Source of the DNA: Jaltomata sinuosa
Lineage: Eukaryota > Streptophyta > Magnoliopsida > Solanales > Solanaceae
Direction: 5' to 3'
Assembly (NCBI GenBank): GCA_003996215.1
Contig: QJPP01001543.1
Location: 186,001-250,000, forward strand
DNA: 64,000 nucleotides
Shown here piece by piece: positions 34,826-46,668 of the stretch; the stretch's first letter is position 1; every line of letters begins with the position of its first letter. Under the pieces are notes generated by a model, which saw only the letters and a list, made by a program, of their open reading frames with translations, was not told the origin of the DNA and ran no database searches. The position numbers and the translations under genes were made by a program.

Positions 34826-35875
34826 TGACCCTTTCAGGGAGCCCCCTCAAACACTTCTCCTATTTTGTTACAGTAAGGGCACTGCATGTTTTTAGTTGGG
34901 GGTGATTGATGCGCCTTTGTCGGGCTTGTTTTTATTGTTGGTTTACCCTCGGTGGGTTTGTTTGTTGCTATGGATGGAGTTGATGGTTTAAACTATTAGT
35001 TTTTTTGTTGTAACTTCTTTGTTTTACTTTTAATAGTAGTTGTGATATTGGTTGTTGTGGGCCAGGGGAGTCTAAGTACCCGTTAGGCTAGTGAACCTAT
35101 TTGAGCTGGGGGTATATTTGTTCCGCACTTGACATTGTGCGAACTGCACGAGCTTCTGACATGTCCATTGTTTGGCATGTGCGTTGCACGTGCAACATAC
35201 ACTTCCTCATATGTGAATCACATGTACCCGTAGTGTGATGTTTATGTTGATCCACCTTGTGTAGCCATGCCAATTTAGATAGATAAATTGGCCCAATGAT
35301 AGACTGAGTGACGACATTCTTAAGGGAAAATCGACATCTTTTGAGGTTTTGGTTGCAAATTGACTTTTTTGGTACTAATGAAGTAGTCTTGCATGCTAAG
35401 TGAAATAGGCATACCCTTCCAAAAAAAATTGTGAAACATGCATGGCGAAGAGTGATTTTTTGACAACTCTTTTAATCTTTTTGTGACTCTTGACTCATTA
35501 GTGGTGATAATGTAGAATAGCTCATCTTTGTTCTTTTTTAGGAAGTTAAAAATTGATCCTTCTTGAATTATTCGCATGCCATGTGTGGCGAGGTTTAGTT
35601 GAATAATTCTTGTGCATGTGTGTTGTCTAGAACTTGCCCTAAATGTGTTTCAAGGCGAAATTCTAGGTTTAACCAAGCTTGGAAAATAACCTTAGGCCCT
35701 TTTTGATAGTCACTTCACCCAAATGTTTTCCCATGACATCAACCCTAGTGAACCCCTTTTGAGCTTGTGACCATCCTTTGGCACCTTGTAACACCTTGAA
35801 CTTTTTGGAACCTCTATTTTGGCACCCATTCTCCCTAATTGCTTGAAAATAAAATGTAGGCTAAAAGCCTAAGTT

Positions 35876-35965
35876 TGGGGGGAAACAAAATATAACATAG
35901 GTAAATGCCTAAGTTTGGGGGGAAACAAAATATAACATAGGTAAATGCCTAAGTTTGGGGGTGCA
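35876..35965 (+). repeat. 40 bp tandem repeat with polypurine-like cores
   Basis: Two full units and a partial third of CCTAAGTTTGGGGGGAAAC plus an AT-rich spacer. The core resembles the true polypurine tract at 36797-36809. Confidence 0.85.
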
Positions 35966-36796
35966 TGTGATCAAATGAGGAGAAGAAAAAAAATGCACTT
36001 CAAGTGCAAGGTAGCACCTTACTTCAAAAATAGAAAATTTCTCCAAAACATCAATATAACGCAAATTGAAAAGCAAAAATTGGTGCTACCAAGTAAAGGT
36101 GATATAAGGTGTGAATGATCAGGAGTTAAAAAGGAGAAATCTTGGGTTGTGTGAGGGAGAAATAAGGTGAAGTTGAAATTGAAAAATGTGAGCGGTGTTT
36201 GAAATGAAAACAAAGAGCATTAGGGAGGTGTAGTCACTTGAACCAAATGATATCCTCACCTTAGCCCTAGCCAACATCATAACCTGCAAGTCCTTGGTGA
36301 TTCCGAGCCTGGCTACCCTACATTACTGGTGATCTACATGAAGGGCAAGCCAATGGATCGACATGTGTGCACTTGAACTTCCTTATGAGTGTGAATGTTT
36401 GTATTTGTCCCTTGTGATTAACTTTGTACATAGTGTGATTTTGGGACTTTCATTCTTGTGAGGGCGTGCGAATTAGGATAGCTGGTGACATTGATAAACT
36501 CCGAAAATGAGTCAAATGGGCATATTTTGGTAAGCTAGTGGTTGGAGTCACATCTTGAGGATTGGTTGTTGTTACTTTCTTGTTCTTATTGTGCCTTTGC
36601 ATCATGAGTTTGTGTTTTGAATCGAAGGAAATGCTTAGAGTAAGTTAGCATTTGATTGACTAATCATTAGTAACAACCGAAGTCATGTTTGGTGCTTGAA
36701 ATGGGTTTTCCTTGGCTTGTGGTATTTTCATTTGCACTTTTGTTTTGTGCCTCTTGAGTTAGAATTTTTAGGTTGCTTGAGGACAAGATATAGTTC

Positions 36797-36809
36797 AAGT
36801 TTGGGGGTT
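36797..36809 (+). other. Athila polypurine tract
   Basis: AAGTTTGGGGGTT directly before TGATAAGTCGG, the LTR start. G-run tracts of this form are usual for Athila elements. Confidence 0.75.
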
Positions 36810-38148
36810 TGATAAGTCGGTATTCTACCTACTTATTTAGCCTTTAAGCTTGTGCTTTTTCTAGTTTAAAGTGGAAAAATAGTTCAACTGACATGGAATA
36901 CTTCTATTTTATAGGTCTTTGTGCTTTAGAAGTGTTCAGGATGAATTCGGATGAAAACAAGTCAAAAGGAAGCCATTCAGAGAAGTAAGTATTTGGCAGC
37001 AACACATGCCTTCGCGAACACGGGGTCCCAGCCGCGAACGCGAAGGCCAATCGAGTCAAAGCTCGGCGAACGTGATCCCTTGACCGCGTATGCGAAAGTC
37101 AACCAGACAAAGACACTTCGTGTACGTGGCTGACCTTACGCATAGGAGAAGAACGAAAGCAGAGCAGCTGGGCAGTTTTGGAATTTCACATCCGGAGAAA
37201 CCCCAATTCACATAAAACACTCCTAAGCCGTCTTAAAACATATCTTTGGCTATTTTCAGAACTTTTGAGCAATATTGGGAGCAAGGTTCATCAACCAACA
37301 CCATATGAGTGAAGATTTGGATGCTTTGTATTGTAAAATCTTTAGATTCCATTCTTCAACTCTTGTTCTTAATTGCTATTTATTTGGTGTATTGTTGACC
37401 TGAGATTTTGGGTTTGTATTAGAGATAATACTTTTTGGGTTATTGAATACATATATAGATTTTGTTCTTGTTTGATTATTTGGGTCTATTGAATCCTCCA
37501 TTGCTTGAATTTATAGTCAACGGTTGCAAACATTGACTTAGCTTGCTGATTTGGGTTTTTACTCGAGAGAGAAATTCTCGAATTCGGGAAGATTCACTAG
37601 TGGGTACTTGGGAATCCATCTAGATTGGAGGCTAGACACAGCTCCAATTGCGGAATCTCCAATTTTAGGGTCCGATCTAGAGATAGAACGACCTTCCAAA
37701 GTTAATTGGTTGCTTGTTTATCGCACTGAATGATGTTCTAACCAAAACATTTGGAAATATGGATGTTGATCGAGATATAGCATTCCACACTTTTGACCAA
37801 GACTACCTAGGTGTCAACTGGGTGCAAGTCTTGTGAATTGAATTCCCACTCCCAATTGTCCTTTGTTATCCTTGCTTGGTGAAAGCAAGGTAAAAACAAT
37901 TGATCAATCTACCTTTTATTTAATTTTTCTTTATGTTTTAGCTGTAGTCTACAACCCCCCTTTTTAGATATATTTTCCCTTTTTGTTATTTGAACTTCAA
38001 TAAGTTGCTTAGATTCTTTATTAGCTCGATCGCGACTACATTATTCCCTTGGGTACGACCTAGACATCTGTTGGGAGTTTATAAATTTTGTTTTGACTAC
38101 GCGATCATCGTAACCTCCTACCTGGAGAGCACGATTTGAGAGTTATCA
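36810..38148 (+). mobile_element. Athila-type 3' LTR (1339 bp)
   Basis: Starts TGATAAGTCGG and ends GAGAGTTATCA, with TGATAA/TTATCA inverted ends. Near its end TGGGTACGACCTAGAC resembles the U5 of LTRs S1 and S2, but the rest differs. It follows a polypurine tract, so it is a 3' LTR. The next bases (AGCAT) would be the target duplication; the left partner is not in the window. Its 60-codon frames (36951, 37551) are chance. Confidence 0.8.
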
Positions 38149-38379
38149 AGCATTACTCATAGAACTGGGTACTGAAACACCCACCGGAGGACTCAGAATC
38201 CTTGCCATGGTGTCCTGAAGAACAGGAGTAGCTATGAACCTAATCGGAGGCTGGGCTGACCCCACACCCCCTATCTGGTATGGGAAACTCTCACTTTGAA
38301 GTCCTGGCGCTGACAAAAGCACTAAAACAACAGGCACAGAAGTCTCGACATCAGCTGCTGTCAAACTTGTCTTAGGCAT
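38149..38379 (-). pseudogene. gag: N-terminal fragment of a gag ORF, initiator-Met-primed element
   Basis: About 76 codons open from M-P-K-T-S-L-T-A-A-D (ATG at 38379, minus strand), cut by the end of the Athila LTR at 38148. Its place about 190 bases after a primer binding site is right for gag. The lineage cannot be told from this fragment; both Copia and several gypsy lineages use this primer. Confidence 0.5.
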
Positions 38380-38572
38380 CTCAGAAGGAATAAAACAACC
38401 AAAGTTCTAGAAGTCAATAGAGCCAACAACACACGATAAGGAGACAAGAAGATGAAACTTTTTCTAACAATGCCCTATAGCCTCCCGCACATAGGATACA
38501 GAGGTCATCATACCGATCTGCGAGACTCTACTTAGACACTTGCTTCGGGACCATGACACCGGTGAACCTAGA

Positions 38573-38584
38573 GCTCTGATACTA
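38573..38584 (-). other. Primer binding site for initiator tRNA-Met
   Basis: TAGTATCAGAGC on the minus strand, one base from the standard TGGTATCAGAGC. It lies three bases after an LTR end TTTTGACA at 38588. Confidence 0.75.
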
Positions 38585-38587
38585 AGC

Positions 38588-38765
38588 TGTCAAAACCCAA
38601 TTTCTCAGGTCATGATGGCACCTACAACCCCTCAGTAGGCAAACCAATTCCCGTAGCCCGAAACGATTAGTAATGGGTTACTACCTAACAAAAATGCACC
38701 ATGAACAAAAAATAAGCGGAATCAGAATATAAAGATAGACAAAGGAGAAGCAAAACCTGAATATA
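38588..38765 (-). mobile_element. LTR 3' fragment of the initiator-Met-primed element
   Basis: On the minus strand it ends GGGTTTTGACA at 38588. It is cut at 38765 by copy D, with TAC shared at the joint. About 178 bp remain. Confidence 0.6.
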
Positions 38766-39689
38766 TACGGAGAGACCGGAAAGCTAGGGAGTAGGAGAAT
38801 TGTGGGGAGTTACGAATGCAGCCGAGTTTTCATCATAGAGCACGCCTACATATACCTTGACTCAGGGAATCAGGCTGCTTGTAGTTCAACTCAATCGGTG
38901 GAAAAGGTAATCTTAATGTTAAGACGACCTTTGGCTCGGGATGAGTGACGAATAAGTTGAGCTATAGAAAAGAGGCTTGTAACCTCTCAACTATGAATGT
39001 GGTGCACTTCAAACCTATAATTAATATTTTAACTGGACATAATTTCCAAAGCTCGAGGTGTATCGTCACTCGGATTTGAAAGGAAAGAATATTGCTTCCA
39101 ATGCGGGTTTAGAAAATACCCTGGATGCGAAATGAAGACCCAAAGATAGGAAATACCTACATGCCTTATGATACTGGTGTGGTTTGATAGTGGTGGTGAG
39201 TTTTTCCTCAATTCGTGTCCAATGAATTTGATGTCCCTCTTTAGACTATGTCACAAGTTGCTGCTAAGAAAAAGTTCCACGTTGTGATGCATACTTTTTG
39301 GTATAGTACGCACCTGTGGTTTTGCTTTTGAGAATGTCATCCTTCTTGGATGCTCTTGACAATATCTCAAAACCAAATGGTTAGTAGTAGCATAACTAAG
39401 TAAGGAGATATAGCTTCGTACCATATTTTCCATTATTTGTTGTTTATTGAGGAAGATGACGTCCTTTCCATCTCTGTTTTTAGGAAATGGTCGCTTCCAT
39501 GATAGTTAAACGTGATAGCCTTCTTGGCTATCGGATAATATTGCTTATGTAGAAATTTTTGAATGATGACGGCCTTCTTGATTGTTTAAGGGCATTCTCT
39601 TGAATACGATAGCCCTCTTGGCTTTTGGCGGTGGTCTTTTGCATATGTCTTTGGGGTAGATCTCGCGTATCTTCCGCATCGACATGATT

Positions 39690-40225
39690 AACAAACACTC
39701 CTTTGATTGTCAGGCTTTGGGTAATCTATCACATCATCCGACTTTGGATAGAGGCGGCTTACAGACGCCTTTAATTTGCCAGCTTTTGAGTAATCTTGCA
39801 CATTATCAGACTTTGATAGAGGCGGCCTACAAATATCCTTTGAATCGCCAGTTTTTGGGTAATCGTGCACTTTTATCCAATCTTGGACGTGACGTGACCT
39901 ACAAATTTTCCTCAAATTATTAGCCTTTGGGTAATCCTGCACAATATCAACGTGGATATATTGCGGCTTATAGATAACCCTTGGACTATCCATTTTTGGT
40001 AGTCTTGCATTTTATCTAATTTTGGATATCATTGCGACCTACACGTTACCTTTGAACTGTCAATCTTCAGGTGATCTTGCACACTATCTGGTTTCAGATA
40101 TCATTGCGTCTTACAGACAACTCTTAGTTCTTTCAAGCTCCGGGCAATCTTGCACATTATCTGATTTCGGATATCGTTGTGACTTATAGATGACTTTTGA
40201 CCTTCAAATGTTGGAAAATCTGATT
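39690..40225 (-). repeat. Degenerate about 75 bp repeats, copy D
   Basis: Minus-strand counterpart of 28790-29330. Frames across it on both strands are chance. Confidence 0.65.
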
Positions 40226-40379
40226 TATTGTCCGATTTAGACAGAGACAACTTACAGATATCTGTCAGATAATATGCTTCAAACCTTGACGACAGGTGGT
40301 ATATAACATCATCTTCCGGTAATTGATGCTTTCGAATAAAGGTGCATAAAATATCCTTGATGTCAGACTCCTTCGCCTT

Positions 40380-40600
40380 ACGCAATATGGGACATAATAT
40401 GCTAGATGCAGACTTGGCATAATAAATGATAATGATATCCTCAACGTCAGACTCTTTTGCCTCACGTAATTTCGGATATAAGCATGTTGCATACCGGATT
40501 TGGCATAATGAATGAGGATAATGATAATGATATCCTCAATGTCAGACCCTTTTGTCTCACGTAATTTCGGATATAAGCATGCTGAGGTCAATCCTGCGTA
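40380..40600 (-). repeat. 95 bp GATATCATTATC repeat, copy D
   Basis: Two clear units and part of a third, matching the arrays in A and B. Confidence 0.7.
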
Positions 40601-40699
40601 GCTAGTGCGACTTGGGGACGCCTAATGAATGTCATCCTCTTTGAAGCCAACTGGCAGAGGGACATAATCTTTGCAGGGGATGTGTGTCTGCGATATATG

Positions 40700-40935
40700 A
40701 TGATGATGGTCTTCTTGACATGCAAATATGAATGGCCTTCTCGGCATGGTCCTCTTGACATGGAAATATGAATGGCCCTCTCGGCATGGTCCTCCTGACA
40801 TGGCCCTCTTGGCATGGTCCTCTTGACATGAAAATATGAATGGCCCTCTCGGCATGGTCCTCTTGACATGAAATATGAATGGACCTTTCGGCATATAAAT
40901 ATGAATGACCCTTTTGGCATTCTCCTGCGATATGA
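40700..40935 (-). repeat. 40 bp minisatellite, copy D (5 units and partial)
   Basis: AAATATGAATGGCC cores at irregular spacing; one unit has lost its middle near 40800. Fewer units than A or B. Confidence 0.8.
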
Positions 40936-41170
40936 TGCCAAACAATGCGATGCAACATAATATAATATGATCCAATGAGATATGTCATAATATGATGCGA
41001 CACAATGCTATGCCAGGTGATGCAATATGGTGCAATGTAATGCAATGCAGCATGATGCAAAAGCGATGCAGTGCAGCATGATGCAAATGTGAATGGAAAA
41101 CTACAATGCCATGCAGCATGATACAACGTGAATGCAAAATGTGATGCCATGTAGCATAATGCAATGTCCC
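40936..41170 (-). repeat. GCATCA-rich tract, copy D
   Basis: ATGCAATGCAGCATGATGC words on the plus strand. A 201-codon frame across this tract and the minisatellite is a repeat artefact. Confidence 0.7.
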
Positions 41171-41233
41171 ATAGGTAAGTCATGAAAACATCACCTTTGG
41201 TCTTAATGTCGATTCCTTTGTGGGTAGCTGCGC

Positions 41234-41731
41234 TCAAGGCAAATGGTTAGCAAACACAGTGTCGCTTTTATCAGCGACTACAGTCAAGATTTGAAAGACT
41301 TTAAAGACAGCGTCTATGAAGCTGATCAAAATAACTTTAAAAATGCGAGGGAAATAGTCGTGCCTGCTTTCAGGGACAGCCATGAATGCCATTTTTTGAA
41401 CATTGTCTGTTTGGGGTGATCCCTGTCTTGCTAGGAATTGGTGGGGAGTGTTGTTGCTCTTTGTTTGGTGCCCCCAATTTTGAAGTTGACCAAGTTGTCC
41501 TGATCCCTTTTGGGGAGTTAAGAACATTGTCGGGTTTCCTTTATCTCGTAGTTTATGTGAACTACCAGAAAACTTGTTCGCTTTAGGGGTTTTTTCCTCT
41601 TTGGCCTCTTCCTGCTGTTTTGGACTTTTCTCGCCAAATTTTAAGGCATCTGGTCTCGTTGCTTTTCTTTGAATGTGTTGGATAACGGGGGACCGCTTTC
41701 TGATATACTTTTGGGGACAACCTGCATCCAC
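41234..41731 (-). pseudogene. Conserved 498 nt frame downstream of integrase, copy D (fully open)
   Basis: 165 codons without a stop. The first shared codon is GTG and no ATG precedes it in frame. Lys/Gln/Glu-rich first half (S-P-K-Q-Q-E-E-A-K-E-E-K), Gly/Ser/Asn-rich middle, hydrophobic end with F-K-V-I-L-I-S-F-I-D-A-V-F-K-V. A and B keep exactly the same length although their neighbourhoods carry many indels. Could be an accessory ORF of the element or a neutral stretch; I do not know a relative. Confidence 0.35.
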
Positions 41732-42399
41732 AGAAAAATTGTTAGTTTTGTCAAAACTAGCCTGTTTTTACCTCCTTCGATCGTCTGCTCCTGGTTCTGT
41801 CTTCTCCATATGCTTTCAAATCTCGGGTACTTGTCACCCTCGACTCTCCCCGGACCAAGGTAGACATAAGTCAAAATCACATTGAAAAAGTAAAACTAAT
41901 CATTGTAAATATTTTTCAAACAAGTTCTTTGGAAAACAAAGGATTTAAAAAGGAGATGATTTGGAAATGTCTCTGCCTGTCATGTCATGTACTAGTTCAA
42001 CGAACGTCCTTTACTCGAGGTCTTGACATTTCTGACATACTGCTGGCAGACTATGGAGGTCCTTCGTTGTCCTAGCTCGGGAACTTGAAAGATGATTTTC
42101 AAGAAATATATCACAGCGGGGGATTAATCCATATAGGACTGGGGATTTCTTTGAAGTAGACTCTGATCTCTCGGTGCTGGGAAATTCCTCGGAGCTTAAT
42201 GTTTAACTCTTGAATGAAGCTTGGCGGAAATTTTGGGATTCTTCTCAAAATTTCTACCCCAGTTAAAGGTTTCTGAGCAGATTTTATTCCTTCCAGCAAG
42301 AGACTTGAGACTCTGTGGGGATCGGGAGATTCTTTCTCGGTATTTTCTTTGGTTTCTCTTTGGCATACTCTGCATTGTTGCTAGGGAACTCTTCAGAGT

Positions 42400-42750
42400 C
42401 TAATGCTCTTCGTCTTCTAAATTTTTGATATTCCTTTCTCAAATATTTTGCCCCAGTTTCTATTTCCTGGGCGATACGGATGAAACATTGTGGCATTTGC
42501 GTATCTACAAGCATCCTCTTGTCTTGTTGGCAACGACCTTCTTCTTCTGAATTTTTGAGATTCCTTTCTCAAAAATTCTGCCCCAGTTTCCATTTCCTGG
42601 GGTGATATGACCGAACCATTGTGGAATTTGCGTATCTACAAGCATCCTCTTGTATTGTTGTCAACGACCTTCATCTTTCGAATTTTTGAGATTCCTTTCT
42701 CAAAAATTCTGCCCCAGTTTCCATTTCCTGGGGTGATATGACCGAACCAT
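42400..42750 (-). repeat. About 128 bp double-hairpin repeat, copy D (3 units)
   Basis: CTGGGGTG/CCCCAG and TCTCAAAAATTCTG words recur near 42430-42475, 42555-42605 and 42690-42735. Confidence 0.8.
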
Positions 42751-42771
42751 TGTGGCGCCTATGTATCCCGT

Positions 42772-42912
42772 TGAGGCAGGAAGCAGGTCAAATGTAGTTC
42801 CCACACTTATAGTGGGAGATTATTGGAAATAATTAAAGGGATGACCGAGGATGACAAAGGCCGCTTACGTATCTCATTTTTGAGAATTCAGTTCAAACAT
42901 AGTTCGTACAAG
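42772..42912 (-). repeat. 95 bp hairpin repeat, copy D (1 full unit and a diverged one)
   Basis: The lowest unit number of the four copies. The stem arms have decayed (ACATAG, ATGTAG). Confidence 0.7.
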
Positions 42913-43004
42913 AGGATAGGGATATTTTAAGCTATTACAAAGCATAAAATGATTACAATCAGGGAATGCGATTATAGGGAAATGAAATTAAAGGAAAACT
43001 ATCC

Positions 43005-46000
43005 CTAAACAATGTATCTCTTCACAACATCGGAATTGATCGGTTTGGTCCACACTTGACCGTCCATTTCAGATAGGATCAGAGCTCCTCCGGATAACAC
43101 TTCCTGGATGACATACGGGCCTTGCCAATTGGGTGAAAACTTTCCTTTGTATTCCTCCTGGTGGGGAAAAATGCGTTTGAGAACCAGTTGTCCTACCACA
43201 AACATGCGATGTCTCACTCTTTTGTTGAATGCACGAATCATTCTTTGCTGGTACAACTAATCATGGCATATGTTCCTCATCCTTTTCTCATCAATCAATA
43301 TGAGTTGTTCATTCCGGCTTCTCAAATGATACTAAGAGATGGTATTTCAACTTCCGCAGGTATCACTGCTTCCGACCCATACACAAATATATAAGGGGTC
43401 ACCCCGGTCAAAGTCTTGACGGTCTTCTGGTATCCCAATAAATCATAAGGCAACATCTTATGCCAAGATCGGTGATGGTCGACCATTTTCCTCAAGATCT
43501 TCTTGATATTCTTGTTGGCGGCTTCCACAGCTCCATTCATTTGTGGCTGGTACGCGGTTGAATTACGGTGAGTGATCTTAAATTGCTCACATATTTCTTT
43601 CATCAAGTGGATGTTCAGATTTGTTCCATTGTCGATAATAATTGACTCGGGGATCCTGATTCGACAGATTAGGTTGTTTTTAACAAAATCGGCTACAACC
43701 TTCTTGGTCACAGACTTGTATGAAGTAGCTTCTACCCACTTGGTGATGTAATCAATAGCTACCAAAATGAATCTGTGTCCATTCGAGGCAGACGGATCGA
43801 CGGGACCAATGACATCCATGTCCCAGGCTACAAAAGGCCAAGGTGTGCTCATTGCATGAAGATTGCTAGGTAGTACTCGAATCAAATCTCCATGGATCTG
43901 TAACTTGTGACATTGTTGTACGAACTTTCTACAGTCATTTTCCATGGTCATCCAAAAGTATCAAGTTCGCAAAATCTTCTTGGCTAGGGTGAACCCATTC
44001 ATGTGGGGACCATGCACTCCAGCGTGTACCTCTTCCAATAGTCTTGTGGCTTCAACTAAATCAACGCATCTTAAGAATCCAAGGTCTGGAGTCCTCCTAT
44101 ACAAGATTTCTCTATTTTGGAAAAAATTGTTGGCCATTCGACGAATGGTTTTCTTTTGGTTGGCAGTCACATCTTCAGGATAGACTCCAACTTCTAGATA
44201 CCTCTTGATATCATAATACCATGGTTTTCCATTCGATTCTGCTTTGACTTATGCACAGTGCGCAGGTTGTTCTTTTAGACCTATTATCAACGGATCGATA
44301 TAATTCTAATAGGGATGTTGAATCATGGAGGGTATGGTTGCCAAGGCATCGGCAAACTCATTCTGAGTCCTTGGTGTATGCTTGAATTCGATCTTCCTGA
44401 ATATCTTGCACAAAATTTTAACCATCTTCACATACGACACGATCTTCGGGTTCTTCACAGCCCATTCACCTTGAACTTAGTGAATTAGCAAATTGGAATC
44501 ACCTATGACCAAAAGTTCTTGGACATTCATATCAAAAGCTAGTTGGATACCGAGAATACAAGCTTCGTACTCGGCTATGTTGTTAGTGCACAAGAAATGG
44601 AGTTTAGCTATCACCGGATAGTGTTGACCAATTTCTGATACCAAGACTACTCCAATGCCCGAAACTTTGAAATTGACCTCTCCATCGAAGAACAATCTCC
44701 AACCAGGGTATGACTCAGCAATATCCTAACCTACGAACATAATCTCTTAATCAGGGAAGTAAGTTTGGAGAGGTTCATAATCTTCATCAATCGGATTTTC
44801 TGCTAAAAATGATCTACTAAGGCCTGTCCCTTGATTGATTTTTAAGTCGCATATACGATGTCGAACTCACATAGCAACATTTGCCATTTGGCCAATTTTC
44901 CCATAGGCATTGCCTTTTGGAATATGTACTTCAGGGGGTCCATTTTGGAAATGAGATATGTCATTTAGGATGACAAATAATGTCTCAAATTCTGAGCGAC
45001 CCAAGTCAAAGCACAATAAGTCTTTTCTAACAAAGTATAACGAGCCTCGCACAGAGTGAATTTTTTACTCAGATAATAAATCACTCGTTCTTTCTTTCTG
45101 GTTTCATCATGTTGTCCCAGGATGCATCCGAAGGCATTTTCTGAAACTGATAGATATAACAATAATTGGCTCCCTTTTTTTGGAGGAACCAATATTTGAG
45201 GACTGGACAAGTAGTCCTTGATACGATCAAAACCTTGCTGGCACATCTTGGTCCAACTAGTCAGTGCATCTTTCTATAATAACTTGAAAATAGGTTCACA
45301 AATAATTTTTTATTGAGCTATGAATCAACTAATATAATTCAACCTTCCCAGGAAACTCATGACCTCTTTCTTGGTCTTCGGGGGAGGCAACTCCTGAATT
45401 GCTTTGATATTTGAAGGGTTGAGCTCGATACCCCTTCTACTGACTATAAAACCCAACAATTTGCCAGCTAGCACCCCGAAAGAACACTTTGCGGGATTCA
45501 GCTTTAGGTTGTATTTTCGTAGGTGGTAAAAAAAATTCCTCAAATGGGTCAAGTGATCCGAACTCTCGTGGGATTTGAGAATCACATCATCCATGTATAC
45601 CTCGATCTCCTTATGAATCATATCATGAAAAATGGTTGTCATAGCTCGCATATAAGTAGCACCAGTATTTTTTAGACCAAATTGCATCACTCGGTAATGG
45701 TAGATACCCCAAGGGGTGATAAATGTTGTTTTCTATGCATATTCTTCATCCATTAAGATCTGATGGTATCCAAAAAAACAATCCATGAATGACTGCATTT
45801 TGTGCTTTGCACAATTATCGATAAGGATATGGATATTGGGCAATGGGGGACTGGCCCTGTTCAGGTCTCGATAATCGACACAGATTCTGATCTTCCCATC
45901 TTTCTTAGGAACTGGGATGATATTGTCCAACAAGGTAGGATACTTTGTAACCCCTACCACTCCAGACTGAATCTGTTTGGTAACTTCTTCCTTGATCTTC

Positions 46001-46411
46001 AGACTTAGATCTGGCTTGAACTTTCGAATCTTTTGCTTGACGAGATCAAACCCTGGATTAATAGGTAACTTATGGGAGACTATGTATGTGCTTAGCCCTG
46101 GCATATCATTGTAGGCCCAAACAAATATGTTGATGTATTCTTGGAGCAATATGATAAGTTCTCTTTTTTGTGTTTCTGTCAAATGGACACTGATTCTTGT
46201 TTCTTTGACTTCTTGGTCATCTCCTAGATTGACCGTCTCAGTTTCCTCTAGATTAGGCTTTTCTCGATTCTCAAAGTTTTTTAATTCCTCTGTCAAGTCT
46301 TTGGGAACTATAGTTTCTTCATCATATTCCTTGAAATCATTGTCACCTAGCTCAGTTTGTTCGTTAAGCCCTTGACATGATATGACAGTGGAAGGTTTTA
46401 ACTTATTATTA
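43005..46411 (-). pseudogene. pol: Copy D pol: RT, two RNase H domains, integrase
   Basis: From the intron acceptor at 46412 leftwards to TAG at 43005. RT keeps Y-M-D-D near 45595-45606. The second RNase H begins F-F-D-G (about 44690) and keeps E, D and D positions (I-A-E-Y-E-A, G-D-S-N with the second Asp changed, E-F-A-D-A-L-A). Integrase is open for 209 codons (43951-43322) with D (M-D-V-I-G), D (I-D-N-G) and E (A-V-E-A-A-N-K); its zinc motif has C-H-K-L in place of C-x-x-C. Several stops and frame losses lie near 45730, 45325, 45250, 44960, 44475, 43960 and 43320. Confidence 0.9.
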
Positions 46412-46668
46412 CTGAAACCAAAACAAAACGGGTTAGATAATAATAAGCAAATAAAAATAAATCTTTAAACAACGAATATTTTCAAAATAAGGAGGCTTTC
46501 ATTTGAAATTCATAAATATTTATAAACTATGGCTACAACCTACATGAATGTAGGTTCATGCCTTTTAGAAAGCAGTAAACAATACGAGGAAATTTAAAAC
46601 ATAAAGGGCAGGTCGTGGAGCCTCATCCGGACCGTCACCGAATTTTGTAAAACAAAGTCTTTGTCTAC
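46412..46668 (-). other. Intron between gag-pro and pol, copy D (257 bp)
   Basis: Minus strand: donor GG|GTAGAC at 46668 and acceptor GGTTTCAG|TAATAA at 46412. Same length and splice phase as in copies A and B. Confidence 0.8.

Larger units (their letters stand above)
31323..36809 (+). mobile_element. Athila-like 3' region, block B, with its own end
   Basis: Same order as block A up to 35632, then 1.2 kb more to a polypurine tract and LTR, so this block shows the original right end. 32337-33557 holds the GGGAGGCAATCCA stretch and GATCGCG clusters; 34826-36796 is noncoding, with a tandem repeat at 35876-35965 and several AAGTTTGGGGG words. No gene seen in these stretches. The Athila gag and pol are absent; the left end is the fused Tat LTR. 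Confidence 0.65.

Noticed and set aside
46127..46375. Open frames antisense to pol and protease in the Tat copies (for example 47060-47311)
   Set aside because: They recur only because the sense strand is conserved; content mirrors the sense codons.
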